This document shows positions 14,621-29,139 of a stretch of DNA of 64,000 bases, in pieces. A model generated the notes under the pieces. The model made no database searches. It saw nothing but the letters and a program-made list of their open reading frames with translations, and had not been told where the DNA came from. Positions within the stretch are counted from its first letter, which is position 1. Each line of letters begins with the position of its first letter. Source of the stretch: Triops longicaudatus. Its lineage: Eukaryota > Arthropoda > Branchiopoda > Notostraca > Triopsidae. The stretch covers positions 124,001 through 188,000 of the forward strand of contig JAGQDJ010000037.1 in NCBI GenBank assembly GCA_022885665.1, read 5' to 3'. The position numbers were made by a program, and so were the translations under genes.

Positions 14621-15299
14621 CTGCAATGCAACAAACTATGTGTCTCCAGGTTCAGCGATTAATAAGCTTTCTCAAGATGACAAAAATAAAGCTTTTGTTT
14701 TAACTTATTCGCGCACGAGGCTGAAAATAAGAACTTTCTGGCACATTTGTGGTGTCTTGGAATTTGCACTACCAAAATGTAACTAGAGAAGGTAGAAGCT
14801 CCGTTTTCTTCGAAAGAGATAGTAGAAAGACTGTTCTTTGTGCGCTGTAAATCGAAACAGCGTTGACGCTAGAAGTATCCAAACAAATTCGATGTTCAAA
14901 GTTACCTAACAACCTCTGACCATTTCCCCATGTTATAGCTTATGGGCTTTTGCAAGGGAGCGCCTCGGGGTCGAGATGGACGCGACTTGCCATGAAATGG
15001 GGAAGAAAACGCAACTTAGAAACTAAAACGCCCACAGCAGCAGGAAAAAGTTGTTGGCTAATTACCTGAGATACTCGGTTCTGAGTTTTATTTGTCCAAG
15101 AGTAGGCTGTTCGGATACTTGTGGAGTTCGAATTTTGGCGTGTCTTTACCACGTTGACCAGACGCATGGGAGACACTGTAAACCGAAAATAATTGTTATT
15201 TTTAGATAAAGAAATCAAGAATGTTTGTTGCGACAACCATAGGCAAAACGGGAGTTACCACATTGTTCATTTACCTTTTATGGCAGTTTACTTGCCATT

Positions 15300-15440
15300 T
15301 ATACGAGTAACACTTTCAAAAACCCGAGCAAGGTGTAAACAAGTGACCGTAAGCCACGCCTCTCACGCTGTTCACCCTGTGACGTCACGCTTTTCCTGGC
15401 GGGAAAACGGCAAAAGTTTGCAAGTGAATGACTCTAGACT
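15300..15440. promoter_or_regulatory. CRE palindrome in a GC-richer island
   Basis: A perfect TGACGTCA palindrome lies at 15,380-15,387, followed by CTGGCGGGAAAACGGC, which contains an E2F-like GGCGGGAAA. A comparable TGACGTCAC site, preceded by a similar CACG-TGTTC-CACC context, lies at 32,633-32,640. No gene start is visible next to it. The sites are seen; function is inferred. Confidence 0.3.
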
Positions 15441-15460
15441 CCTCAGAAAAGAAAACTAAA

Positions 15461-18421
15461 ACAAAATTCACGGTTCTTAGAAAAATGTATATTACAAGAC
15501 TTCATCAATATGCATTTTTCATAATCCATTTCAAAGAACCATTACTCGCCATTACCGTCGAAACGTTACTACTGCTATGAAAATTGGCGGAATACTTCGA
15601 CATTTTTACCTGCAAACGACGCGCTTTCCACTCATTTTTCAAACAATTTCTTATTTCCTTTAATATTGGGCATGTTTAAATCACTTTAAGTCTGTTTATG
15701 TCAGTTTCTCTAGACTCAATGTCCTACTTTCCTTCGATCGTCCTGAATCGACCAGAAAATAAATATTTCTTAACCACTATTTCTTTCTCACGCAAAACAC
15801 GCTGTTTTAACCCCCCGGACCGTCTGCCAACCTAATCAAAGAGTTTGCTTACCATAAGAAAAGAACAAGTCTCTGCTCCCTCTTTCGCTTTTTTTTCTAT
15901 TTTTGGCCCATCACAAAAAGATGTCCAGAACCACTTTCTAAAAAAAGGAGTCCGCTTCTATGGCTCATAAAAGGCCAGCAAGACGCTCCAAGGCGTAGAA
16001 TGGGTGACCTAACTTCAAAAGAACCTATGTAATTATCGGAAATCGTTGGCGAGTACAAGCATAAAGAAAATGGTTCTGGCCTCCTTTAGGCGGTATTGCT
16101 AACTCTGGGCCTGCTGGCTGCCAACTAATCATTCCTCTGTAAAATCGGAGGACCTGAAATACTCAAAAGAGAGGACAACAAGAAGACCACTTCCTCGCAT
16201 CCTTTTGTTCAACCCTACATGCAAAAACCAGACCACGAGTAACGAATATTTCATCTAACGACCGTCCATTCCCCCCCCCCCCCCTTTACCTAATAATGAA
16301 TCTTCACGGTCTCTGGGCGCCTTTATGTAGCGCAGTAAAACAATAGTTACCCTACCCCGAACTTAGCGTACGCCTTCTCGCACCCCCTGCCAAGTTCGCA
16401 AAGTACACAAAGGTACACAAAAGTGTACGAAAGTACACACAGTACACTCTCAACCTCTCCAAAATGAAGCTTTCAGCTGCTTTCTTGTCCGGTCGAGAAA
16501 TTTGTTCGTTGTAAGGTACTTTCGCAATCGATACCTAATCAAGTTCCAAAGCTGATCCGAAATTTACACTAAGGCTAAGAAAGGAACGGATTTTCGGCGG
16601 GAAAAATGGACTCATATCCTTTCCAAGAGTTGCTACCATCTTCCACAACTGTTGCCAATGTCGGAGATTTCGATAACCGATGATTGACTGCCTTACAATA
16701 TTTCCGTTTATTAACGTTTCTTCAACGTTTCATTGTTACGCCATGAAAGTCCGCGTTTAAGATTTTTTAGGATGTTTTGGCTCGGTACCACTTTGGGCCT
16801 CAGATCATATTTTTCATGGACACGTGCTTTTTTTTACAGATACTGGTGATGTATAGACTAGTACACTTGAGTATTTGTCTTTTAGTACAACTCGAATTTG
16901 TCAACTCCCGATTATGCCTAGACAAACATTTTCCTTCACAAACAATGAGGTTTTACGTTAATTTCGAAGCACTTACTCATCGTAACCAAAGATTTTCCCA
17001 TAATGGGCTCATGAACGTAATAACGAAGCTAAAACAGGCAATTATTATAGTAATATTATATTTCAAAATCCAGCTAGGCCTGTTGTTGATTATATTGCGT
17101 CACGTTCACTTCGAACTATAAAAAACTAACAATCTGGGAAGCGGGTAAGTTAAAAAAATGAAAAAAAAATCAGGTAATAAATGCAATAATGGGTAGTCTT
17201 TTGTTGAACTCTTTGGATTTAGCTCTAATGTTACAAATTTGAGATTGCTGTCTTACAGAAAACTGCTAAGTGTGGGGAAAACCCGGGGTCTTTTAATAAT
17301 TTTTGCATTAAATGGCAATTTTAGAGAACTCAATTCCCTAATTCACAATGTTCTCTCCTTGCTTAAACGCCTATATTTAAAAAGAATGTGGGTGAGATCT
17401 GTATCTCTTGTTGCGGGCAGCTGCCTAAACGTTGAACCAAATTTTTGTATTGTCTTTAAATAATCAGAAAGCACTGTATGGTTAGAAAGCAATGTTCAAA
17501 TTGGATAACCGTACGGTTAATATTTCTTGGAAGTTTAGTAAAGATTATTCCTCGAAGAAAAGGTTCAACGTGTAGATCTTTCAGTGCGCGCGTCGTAGAT
17601 GTCCACCTTTTGTATATCATTATTACTATTCATTATTTCAATTACTATTCCATATTTAAATTTTCTAAAAGATTTAGGATACACTCCACACGTGCACGTC
17701 ATTTTTTCAACTACTCTGATCCTGCTGAAAGAAGCAGTTCTACTACAAATCAGCGAATTATAAAAAATACCTATTTTTTTTTTCACGAAAACGCCAGCAA
17801 GTCCAAGTTCAATGAATCAATACTTGGGAGAAAAGGGGGACAGGCATAGTTCCTGTAATGAATCTGAGCATAAAGGGACTCGAGTCCAAAAAGACACTCG
17901 AACGGGTGAGGTGGAATAAAATGACACTAAACTTGCTTAAGTACGATCATACCAGTTCCCAAATCTCATCCAGTTCTCCCAATACCCTCTCTGCTCCCCC
18001 TGTTAGCTTTCTTTCTTCCTGCCGTACGTCTTGGGTGGCTACGTACACAGTGGAGTACGTCGGAGCCCCAAACGGCTGCTCCTGCTGTTTCTCCGGCGCT
18101 GAACGTGTCATCAAAGGTTTCGGGTAGAGCTCTTTACAATCCCTATACAGCTCAATAAGCCAGGTGAAAAGATACTTCCATCTCCACTCGCGCGAAAATA
18201 CGTTTCCGCCTCACCCCCCTTATCCCCTTCAACGCTCTCCGCCCCCACCTTCCACCCCCTTATCTGTCTCTTCTGGATTACCTCCACCTCGACAACGGCG
18301 GATAACAAATAATCATCTCTTAGTCACTTCGATGGGCAAGTCAGTACCTCGAGAATGAACAAATAATGAAACTGGACCTCGATCATTAGCTTTAATCCTT
18401 AACTGCCGAAACGCACTTGTT
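15461..18421. other. intergenic stretch without recognisable gene
   Basis: No supported gene. Visible structure includes a C run of about 15 near 16,270 and a degenerate tandem run of GTACACAAA-like units at 16,399-16,447. Open frames of up to 123 codons around 16.8-17.9 kb have no recognisable domains and low-complexity composition. Confidence 0.5.
16397..16447 (+). repeat. degenerate tandem GTACACAAA repeat
   Basis: Five imperfect units of about 10 bases follow each other, with cores AGTACACAAA, GGTACACAAA, AGTGTACGAA, AGTACACACA and GTACACTCT. It is a short minisatellite-like tract with no gene beside it. Confidence 0.5.
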
Positions 18422-18803
18422 ACGGATTGAATGCGGAAGGAAACGTTACTTTTATCATTGCAAGAATATTAATTGAAAGGTAAACCCGATGTCCAAGTAC
18501 GGTTTTCGAATCTACGTTCGTTAAATATTTCATTCTTACCCAACAGTCAAATTTCTTTACCGCCCACCGTCATATTCCAATTGATTGTTGACAAGAATGA
18601 AATCCCGTGCACCCATTCATTCCCCTTTTCACCTCCGTTTGAACTAGTCCCGTATCTGCAGCACAACATTCGATTGTTCTAAACTTGAAGTTAAAATAGC
18701 TAAAAGTAAATAGGTGACAACTCCGACTTGCGTTCCGTCCTTTAAAGCACACACCCTTACGTCATTAGCAACGGTTCTCTTCCCAGTTTCATTTGATCTG
18801 GAA
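18422..18803 (+). repeat. dispersed duplicated non-coding element, copy B
   Basis: Second copy of the element at 7,404-7,798, in the same orientation. It keeps the same ordered landmarks, including the long block around TTACCCAACAGTCAAATTT and the ACGTCATTAGCAAC block near its right end. Differences are scattered substitutions and small indels. The right end fades after TTTCATTTGATCTGG. Neither copy encodes a shared protein. Confidence 0.75.
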
Positions 18804-21800
18804 CAGCACTAAAGGTATGTTTTACCATTCCATTGACTTTAAATTTAAAATCGATCTTTCAGAGCCATTGCGATTAATTTGTGAACGCAAAGACTTAAGT
18901 CAATCCATTTAATGTACGAATTATTTTAACTTCAATAATCTACCTTAACACAAGAACGTATTTTTGTATGGCGTGTGGTACACTATAGTGTAACTCTACA
19001 GGGCTTGTAATCTCAAAATGCGTGTTTGTTCGTAGCAGTACGAAGCGTCGAGGAATCTTGAGGGACCGCAAATTGGACTGTGGTGAGGACTTGAATCCAA
19101 CAATTGGTACCGGCAGTTATTAGCTCCTCGCTGTGGCAATCAACTCGTTCCGCTGGCTGCGTTTGGATTCGGTGGTAACTAAAGGAAAAACGAGTTTGGG
19201 CTGAGGAGTAAGGCCTGTACAAACTTGGAAAGCTTCCTCAGCCCAATGGATTAATTTTCGCCGCAGGACTTGTTCCGTAATGCCACAATGAATCAATCTG
19301 CGCGACATTAGCCAAGGCGAGCGGAAACAGACAAAAGCGCGACGAGACAAAAAAGTCAAACAATCCAGAAACCCAATAAAAAAGAGCTAAAAAGTGCTCT
19401 CTATGTCTCGCCTTCGTTGTCGAGTATGTGGTGTTTTCTTTAATTGGGCCAGAATTGTCTTTTCGTCGCCCAAATGCTCTTGTTCCCCTTTTCATGATTG
19501 GCAGATCCTCTTCTGCCCGGACCACAAATACACTCAGCTGTTTAAACTCCGGCTACGTGTGCAGTTTAATTCACCTGATTGTCTTGCTAACTTTGCACTC
19601 CATGTACTGTGCTATTCTGACTTTTTTTTTGAGGGATGGAAATGCAAGTGCAAATGAACTTTGGTGAGTCGAAATAAATGGACGCGGCTGTTAGATCCTA
19701 TGGTCAGCCAACGTTATTGACTGACGACGAGGTTACCGTGCACAAGTGCTAGGGCGGGGCTAGAACCTCCCCATGCAAAACAATCAGGGTGTCATCCAGT
19801 CAAAGTTACACTAATAAGAGAATCTGATCCGGGGAACCTAGGTACCCTACCAACCCTAAGCGACTGTATAACGACCTTCTATCCCATTACATGAAATCTT
19901 ATTTTTTCCAAGGTTGTTCTAAGGTTTCAATTTTATTGTTGTTATTACTACTGTCCAAGGTTTTCCATAATTTAAAACCGTGTATGACGCAAGGGTCACA
20001 CGCTGTCCTGGTATTCACAAAAGCTGAATATATTCGTACCTCAATCATCTGTACTACGTTCTGAATATCTGGTAATTATCTTCTAATTTGGGTAAAACTG
20101 TTTCTACCGACATCGGGGCAATTATCTCCCCCCATCTAACGAGAAGAATGGTCGAGTGGATTTCCGATCCCTGAGCAAGCCCACTTTTCGATCTTCCAAC
20201 TTCTCCATGGAAGTTAAGCTCTCCTGGAAGATAAATCTTGGCAATATGACGTCCGGTAAGGTACTTGGAGACCTCAATTCACTGAGAATTGGTTTCTTCA
20301 GGCTCGCGGGGTCTTCACCTTGTAAAAGTTCTAATAGTCCTGTCTTGGCAGAGAGAAGATTAAGACGCAACCTTCTGCAGGTATGGCCAACCGTATCTCT
20401 TCTAATGTTTATCGCTTTGAAACCTTACCCAAACCCCCTATGACCCCCTCTAAGCCACTCACCCTCCCCGATCTCCCGAACCTTGGATGTACTTTTCATC
20501 TAGGCAGAACTTAAAGTACCCAACTGTAGCAAAGGGCGGTGCTCTAGGGATTTGGCGGTCCACACGACAGATATAAAGAAGTCTGTGAAGCAAAGGAAGG
20601 GAGAAAGAAACCGTAAGGCTACGTACTGTACACGGCACAGAACATCCGTCGTACAGGACAAAAGAAAAGAGACATCTTTGCTTGTATTACGGCACAGGGG
20701 TCTCTGTAGGGATTTACCGCATCCCTCGTCGTCTGTCCGTCCCTCAACTCTCGTTGCCTTGCACAGAATTATTTTCCCCCTCCTTTTCCCTGCAAGTCCC
20801 AACTCATCTAGTGCATTAAGGACCTGTCAGTCTTTGGACTTGCGGGGCCCTTGTCCGCTCTTTCGCGCTTACCACCCCTGGCTACAGGACGCGACACACT
20901 AGAACTGACACTACATGACCTCGTCAAGCAGCTTTTTCAATCCTCGTTAGGAGCCTTGTTCCACTAGGACTACATACCCCACAACAGCCTCCCTATCGCT
21001 GCCTAATTTCTGAGAATCCCAATGTGTTCGAGGATTCGCTCTCATGAATCCTAAAAAAAAAACGGTGAATTTCGCCCACTTTACCAAATTACGCCCCTAG
21101 CGGCTAGGAAGTGCGAAATCCACCATTGGACGCTAAATCACGGGGAGGCGCCTTAAGGCTTCATTGGCGTTTCACGTTGCTTTTTCTTTGTTGGGCGAAG
21201 TGAAAGGCTTGCGATAGCTAGTGCAATAGATGATTTGTAGTTCCCGTGTTTTCAATAGATGGCACTAGTGAATTTGGTAAAGACTATGCAAGGACCGCTA
21301 CGTACAACGCTGAGAGGAATGTAGAAAAATAAAGAAAAAATATTTAAAAGTGGTAAAGCATTCAATGAAACTTCCATTTGTCTTATCTATCAAAATAATA
21401 TTCATTTATTCATGAGTCTGTCCCAAAAATCTTAAAACTTGTTGCATAGGGAATAATACTTAAAAATACGCGATAATTTGCTCCTCAATTATTATTTCGC
21501 TGGTGAGCGTAATACCGGCGAACAAATAGTAAAATTCGCGTAACGAGAGTAATTGGGAATTGTCATATCGCTCATAGCACCGAAGTCGTCACGTACTTGC
21601 ATATCTTTTACGAAGAAGTATGGACGTCTGCGTGACGTTAAATATGAAAATGAAATAGCAGAAATTGCTTAAGATGTGTTACGCAGGTAGATGTCGCTCG
21701 GTGTCATGCAATCGCTTCGTATTTGCTGCACGCTAGCAGCATTTATTAACAACTGTAAAGAGACACGTCAGACATGTGAGCTTAAGCGTTTCTTCTCGCC

Positions 21801-24800
21801 CTGACGTCCGCAGTTCCCATTAGTAGCCTTATCAAAATTGTACAGCGACATTTTTGCAGCCAAGGGGCCTCACGGTATACTCTAGTATGGATGTCTGTCT
21901 AGCAAAGGCATACATCTAGATGTACACTTTGACTAGGCAGACATTCGAAAAGCAAAGTTCTGACAAAGCCGAAAAGAAAAGAAGAAAAAGCATAAAAAAA
22001 CGTAAAAATGTTCTAAGTAAACCAGTGGAATCCTTTTTCGTCATTCTTTCTTTGGGAACCTTTTCCTGCCAAAAAGATAGCATTTTGCGAGGCTTTATGC
22101 ATACACAGCTATTTACTGATATATACATATATATACTTTGCCAGTCAAGCTTGCTTACGTAGCAGCAAAAGGGCAGAAATAATAATAAAAAATCTAAGGA
22201 GAAAAAATATCTTAAAGTGTATCTGCGGTATTTCGAAATTGAAGACCGTGTTCTCTTTTTCTCTCTTTTCGGTCTCCTCCACAAGCTCGGATATCAAAAA
22301 CCTCATGGAAGCCCGGGAACGTCTAGCTGCCCGGTTATCATTAGTCATGTTTGCTGAAGAAAAGAGGGTCCTTGCCAATTTACCTCTTCATCTTTTACGT
22401 TGCAGCAAGCAGCCCCTAACTCAACCTGACATGATGTTTCTTTCATGGATATAGTACATGGAAAAAAGGAGTTCGAGCGCAGAATCCTACAATAAAAGCG
22501 ATTTGTGTCTAAGTGAAACCTTGTACCGAAAGAAAATGAAAATTGCCGTAATTAATAAACTTATTATTAAGGCTCATGGTCTCGGAACAAGCTAATAAAT
22601 GAGGTTGTAGTCGATATGATGTTTCCTATACAGTGTAATATCCAGACAAATGTTTTGAAAAAATTTATAGAAGTAAGTAGCTAAAGGAGTTGTACATTTC
22701 TATACGGACTGTTTTGATTATTAATACGTTACTAAAACATACACTAAAGAGATAAAAGTGAATGTAAAGACTCAACTTACGACTGTAGCATTCCGTGAGT
22801 CTTCCATACCACAGCGTAAAGCGAGTCCGATTTTCCCGCCATTCATTACCACCGCGTCACAGAACAATGGAATTTCAAGCACTGAAAGTCAGCTCAGTTT
22901 TACTGTTGTAACAAGATTAATTCACCACTGCTCTTCTAGATTATCCTAGAAATAAGAATTATGAGTTACATGACCGTACTTGCTTTAAATTTGCGTAAAA
23001 AGAATCTCAATTTACCTTGTCGAATTTAACTTCCCAATCGAGAGCAAATAATGCTACTAGCGCACTCTATCAGCCAAACGGCGTCCCAAAGCTGAGTTCC
23101 CATTGGCCGATTTTCCCACTGGCGCCATATTTGAGTTTGAAACTGCACAGCCCTAGATATTAACATTATTGTTCAATTCGCGTAGATGCGATAGATCTTA
23201 AATGTCTTTTCTAATTGGATTGGATTACTGAAGTAAAATATGTGAGACTTGGCTAAATTCGTAGCCAATATTCTTACGAATAAACTTGATGGCATTGTTA
23301 AAACTAAAAAAATATACCACAAGGGAAGCCAACCAAACGTAGCTTAAATTCCTGTACACAGTTAAGAAATAATTAAGAAAATAACCGTGCGATTTTTATG
23401 GAACTAAACAAACCTAGGGACTACCGAACTAAAAGCGTTTTTCAATCAGCCAGCTCCTGTAATAAGCTGCGTAATAATATCACCAGATGGACAGTTGGAG
23501 TAGCAGCCATTGTGAGTTTCTGGTCTTTGACTAACAAACGATAAAATGGCTTTTCAGCAATCTCTCTAGATTGTAGAAGCTTGTAACATAAAGATTCCGT
23601 TGTATTAGTACTGGATGAGCGGTTACGAGATAAATAGGATTTCGGCTATCTTTCGGACCATTGGTCAGATGGTCGAGTTTTTTTGTGGTCAACGCGACAG
23701 CATCAGCACGCTATGAGCTTGAACATTTGATGTTGCAAAAAAGAATCTGTACAACGAACTAAATTGAGCTCTGTCCATTTAGTACACGTGGCCTATACTA
23801 TTTTTTGAGGAAAAACTAGAAATAGATCAAGAAGAAATATTTAGTGCAGCAGGAAAACGAAGCATTCAAAGGCAGCACCAAGGGATTGTCAAACTTCCGT
23901 CTTGCCTTAGAAGCTTAAAAATTAACTCCAGCAAAGTCGGGACTTTCTACGTAATAGAAAAGGAGTTCATCAAGTGGTGTTCTTTTCTTCATAAGTGATT
24001 AAATTACGCCAAGACTTACTTGTTCGCTTCTCCATGATGCAAAGCGCTTTCGTTTTTTGAAGACGACGGAGGAAACCCTCTCGAATCTAGCCTGCGAAAG
24101 TCTTTTTTAACCCGACCAGAAAAAAAAGAAGAAGTAAGGCACTGGTTGGTGCATTAGACAATCGGTGCGTCTCAAAAAAGCTTTTTGCTTTTGAGGCTCC
24201 CAGATTATTAAAAAAAACACTGCTGCCTTCGTAGGTCCCAAACAAGCTAATCTAATAGAAGCGCCTAATGTTCCCCCTTCTCCTATTCCTTCTCGTCGGT
24301 AAAAAGCCTTTGTAATACCCCCCAAAAGTTTTAATAACAGTCGAGTCGAATTAAATGAACCAGCAGCTCAAGCGAGCACCGAGTGTGTAGCTTCACTGCT
24401 CGGCTGTTTCATTAATGGAGCGAGCTGTCAGGAACCTTTTTATTACTTTATTTTCCCATCTTGCTCACGAAACAGAATTTGTTCTTCCTCAGAAAGAGAG
24501 AGAACCTCCCATTTTATTAAAACTAAACTTAGCGTAAGATGCTAATAACATTCATCCACACACAGAAAGTGGCTTTTCAGAAGCTGCTAGTGGGGGGTAG
24601 GGGGGCAGAAGAGGGGCAATCATTCTTATCTTCCTTTTTTGAGGCCTAAGCAGCTTGTTAAGCCTCAACATCCAGTTTTACACGTGTATTGGATGACACT
24701 TCACAACTTGGCTGTGTCGATTCCATGCACCAACCGACCTGCTTCTAGGTTAAGGAGGTCTTGAAGGCTTCGAACAGGTTCCTTATTCAAACCTATGATG

Positions 24801-26111
24801 TATAAAAATTAATGTTGACACCAAAATCTGGTTGACGAGCAGAAGTGCTCATAAAAAAGTGGGACACTAGACAGGCGAAAGTGTATGTTAGCGTCCCAGT
24901 TACTTATGATCGCTAATATAGTGGACCATCGCCTTACAAAAGATTAATTTTGGTAATTATTAACAGAGCCATCTGGAAAAAGTATTCTGGAGAAGAAAAA
25001 TGCTCTGACATAACCTCTGCCATATATAGAGGGACAGGACAGAACGTAGAAAAATCCTACAGAAATCTTGGGTATAAAAATCACAGCTAATGAACTACAA
25101 CTAATTTAGAGTTGAAAAAAAATCGGACGAGTAAACGCAACGAAATACTCACAGGGAAAATTTCACGGGAAAAAATGGAATTTACGCGTGGTAAACAAAA
25201 AAAATGTTAAGAAGTCTAAACGGGACCGTTTGTACATTTGGAAGAGAATTTAGTTTTAAGGTCGTTAAGCCTGATTTTTCGTTTTTTTGAAGCTCTTAAT
25301 ATCATAATTAATATTGTAGAATACCAGTGCATCTATTTCGTGCGTTGTCATGCTACACTTTTGACTACACACGAAACGGGAAACAAAAATTGGAGAACTG
25401 TACGAACTGTCCCGTTGCCTCCTTCACGCTAAAATCTGAATCATACGAAGTACTACCTTCGGGCTGGAAGGTACAAATGAAAAGTTCAAACACTCCTTAA
25501 ACGCTTTCTAACGTGTTCCAGCTTCCGACGCTTCTAAAGGTAATAAAAAGTCACTGCTAGTTTAGCTCTAAAATCAACTTGTCGTGAACATGTCGTTATT
25601 GCTACCTGCAACGCGGCATCGTTTACCGACCCAGCTTTTTGAACTTAATAAGTAGCTGCATGGCTGTGAAACGTGTGGACTTCTCAAGACTTCCCCGTAA
25701 ACTTTTCAATGAACTTTAAAATTACCTTCTTTTCCCCATTTTCTCATTCGCTCAAAATTTGTGACAAAATCTTCCTCGATAAAATGGCTTCCATCCCGCA
25801 AGCAATAAGTAGATAAATAAATAATTAAAATACAAAAATACGACCCCTAATCTACCGAAATGGCCAGACAGGACAAACACTAGGTTTCGAATAAATTGCT
25901 AATAAATTAATTTAGCTCAAAAACTCTGATGTTAAAACGCTTTCGGGCAGAAATATTATTGTAAGCCAAGGGTCCACTAGAATTATAGATCCGAATGCTA
26001 TTTTCGCCAAAAAAGGGCTGTCAGGTGCGTGATGATTCGGCGAGGGATATTTAAGCTTGAAAAATACCCCCGATCCTCCTCATCAACCGCCTACGACGAG
26101 CATCCGAGCAA
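18804..26111. other. intergenic stretch without recognisable gene
   Basis: No coding exon could be supported before the 3' end of the lipase gene at 26,112. Content is mixed AT-rich DNA with scattered sites such as TTTCCCGCC near 22,832. Short open frames do not match any family I recognise. The region is longer than any other gene-free stretch in the window. Confidence 0.55.
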
Positions 26112-29102
26112 CTAACCCAAGTGCTGGTGCAAAAAGACGAGCATGGCTGCATTATTGATAGTCATTGCAAGGTGTGGATCGATGAGGGAATGAGCACCGA
26201 CTAGTCGACGTAAATAGGCGGGTATGATAAAAGGCGTGTCTGCTTGATTGTGGTGCACGCTACCTCTGCGACAGCCCAAGGTGTTTGCGTAAAGCCATGT
26301 AAAAGAAACAGAAAATATTTTTTTAAAGAAAATATTAGAACCGCAAAACAATATCAATTTCAACACATAAAATGAAAAAAAAAGAAATCTAATAAAATAT
26401 TCAAAAAGCCAACTTGAGACCAAGGTCATTTCGAAATTAAAAAATTAATTAAATTACGAAAAATGAGGAAAGTTTCCATAATTCAATAAATTCAATTATT
26501 AAAACAGTGACTACTTGTTCAAACAAAAGTCAATTTAACGCTACAAAATTCATTCAGCTTGAAAGCTTCGTGTCTGAAGTTCCCCCTTTTCAATGAAACG
26601 TGAACGAAAAAGTGAAATTTGATGCCTGGGGCTATGGAGTGAACTCACTTTTACCCCCCTTCGCCCCGATTTGCTCTTGGCGGTCGTATGCTCCAAAGAG
26701 AGCGGACGTTGGGGAGCTTTAAAGTCAAAGAAGTCTTTATAGTGTCTACCTTATGGTAATGACTTGGCGTTCAACGGACGGCGAATCACCGGCGGCCTCC
26801 TCTTGCTCTGCTTCGTGCTTCTCGTTTGACTGAACGATGAATCTTTGCATGACTCTCAAATTAGGCAGCGTCTGAAATGCTTCCATGTTAATAAATAGAA
26901 TTGGCTGCACCACTTGGTCGGGGAGAGCGTGCTCTTCCTTAAGAGGATACAGCCACGCATCTAAGGCAATACCAACTCTAAAAGGGGTAAAAGCCAATAG
27001 AATTCATAAGTACGGAACAAGTCAAACGTTTCAAGCCAAACTTGACGATAAGGAAAACGTCTTGGTAACCATTTAAATGCCCAAAAGCTCGCAAACTTCG
27101 CGAAAAATAAACACGTGGCTCACAACGGGTTATGTGTACCGTTTATCATACACAATTATAAAAGGTTAGGTTGTATTAAAAATTATTTGCCGTTTTAATA
27201 GTCAATTAGCAATCTTCGGGTATTTTTTTTTTACTTAGTATTTAAACGAGTTTTAACATGGCAGCAACACCACTAGCGCCCCTAGTGACAAGTTTGTGGG
27301 AAGACCAGTTGTGCAATATGGCACATTGAAAACCGCCATCTTTTGAAGCTTAACCATTTTTTTCGCGAAAATGCACTCCAGCGTCCTCTTTTACTCAACA
27401 AGTGAGTTACATGAGCAACTGTGTTAGTTCTAATAATGAAACAATATCGGAAAATGTACGCAATAATTAATAAAAAGAACATGTTTCGTGATATGTTATA
27501 TAAAAAATTTCCTTTTAGCGTATTGGAGCTATTGCGAAGAGGGATATGCATTTTTTCATACAATAAGAAACGTTATTATAAGGAGAGAAAATTGTTCTAA
27601 TCAAGCTCGAGTTACTGCTTCTAGTGATAGAAACTGGCTCGGTTTTCGGTGTTATTTTGATATTACTTATATCTCCCGTCGCTTGCCAGGGCTTTTAAAG
27701 TGGTGGCTCCTCCGAAGGAATGGCCTGCTAACGCAACTTTATTGACATCCACGAGTCCCTGGGATTCGCTCCCGGCCAACCACAACCGCCGACAACGCAC
27801 CCCGTCAAAAATTAAAACAAGAATAAAAAGGAGAAAAAATAGTATCAAGCTCCCAATTAGCAGATTAGCAACAAAGTGCTACGCTTCATGTTTTTACTTT
27901 CAGGGTTGTAAGAGGGAATTTCAACTCCGGGTCTAAATAATTTGATACGGGCTTGCCCTCGTTAATATCCATCAAGGTATCTAGAGCCCTTTTGCATTCT
28001 GCTACGCGGTGCGCAATTTGCTCCTGTCGATAAGGTAAATCTTCGAAGACCCGCTTGTCGTACAGCAACCATTCTTCTTCCCATTCCCCGGTCTCCGTTT
28101 TTTCTTTCACCGACAAAGTCGCGCACGCAGATTTATCCCTAAAATAGAAACACAGAGTTTAGACGTCCTAATGTTACCATCTGACACATGATAACAATAT
28201 TTTCCATCTAAATTTCTCCTTAGCATGGATACAAGAGTAAAATACGTAAATCATAGTTAAACACTAGATCGCTCCTAAAATTCAACTAAACATTAACTTC
28301 AAAGGTCGCGAAATCATAGAAAAAAAAGCATAGAAAATAAAAAAAATGGAAGGAAAGAATGAAAGTAATTGAAAAATAAATATCGGCCAAAATTTCAATG
28401 AAAAAACGAAAACGAAGAATGTTACAATTTCAAGCTATTTCAAGGGTTTTCACGCCTGACGGCAAGCTTGCATTATAGGATTAAAATTTACATTGAGAGA
28501 TGAAAGCCATCACGTGCTGTACGAAGCTAACGTACCGAAAGACCTCAGTACCGTACATTACGTGCACTAATGAATTATGAAATCTTAGAAACGGGATGCG
28601 TAGGTGGTCGGCCTCTCGGGGAACTTTCCGTGCGCTTTTGGAAAACGTTGTAGGAAAGCTTTTAAGAGTTACGGCAATTAATGTAAGATAGCTTCCAACG
28701 TTAGCTCTATTACAACCGATAGCGAAAAGTACAAAGTTTATGGGGTTTCGAAACCATTAGTCTGGAACTAACTCGAATCCTCTATCCTTTTTTTTCAATG
28801 TGTTTTCTTTTCAAATTCTCGACGATCTGAATTAGATGAATTACAAATTATGATCCCAATTTTCTGTCGCAAACGTACGAATGTTGAATATTTTTTGCGA
28901 AATCAATTGAACCATTCAGCTTTTGATTCCCGTACCGTTGCCATAGTCTCTAACTAAATTTTTTATTTTATTACTTATATTTCAGAAAATATTTATGTTG
29001 GGTAATTAAGGCTGATTTTGGGTAATGCGGGAAAATCTCTCAGAAGCACTGAGTTCGACGGTCTTCTACCTTAGAAAAACTTTGGAAAATATTTTTACAA
29101 CT

Positions 29103-29139
<37 letters not shown>
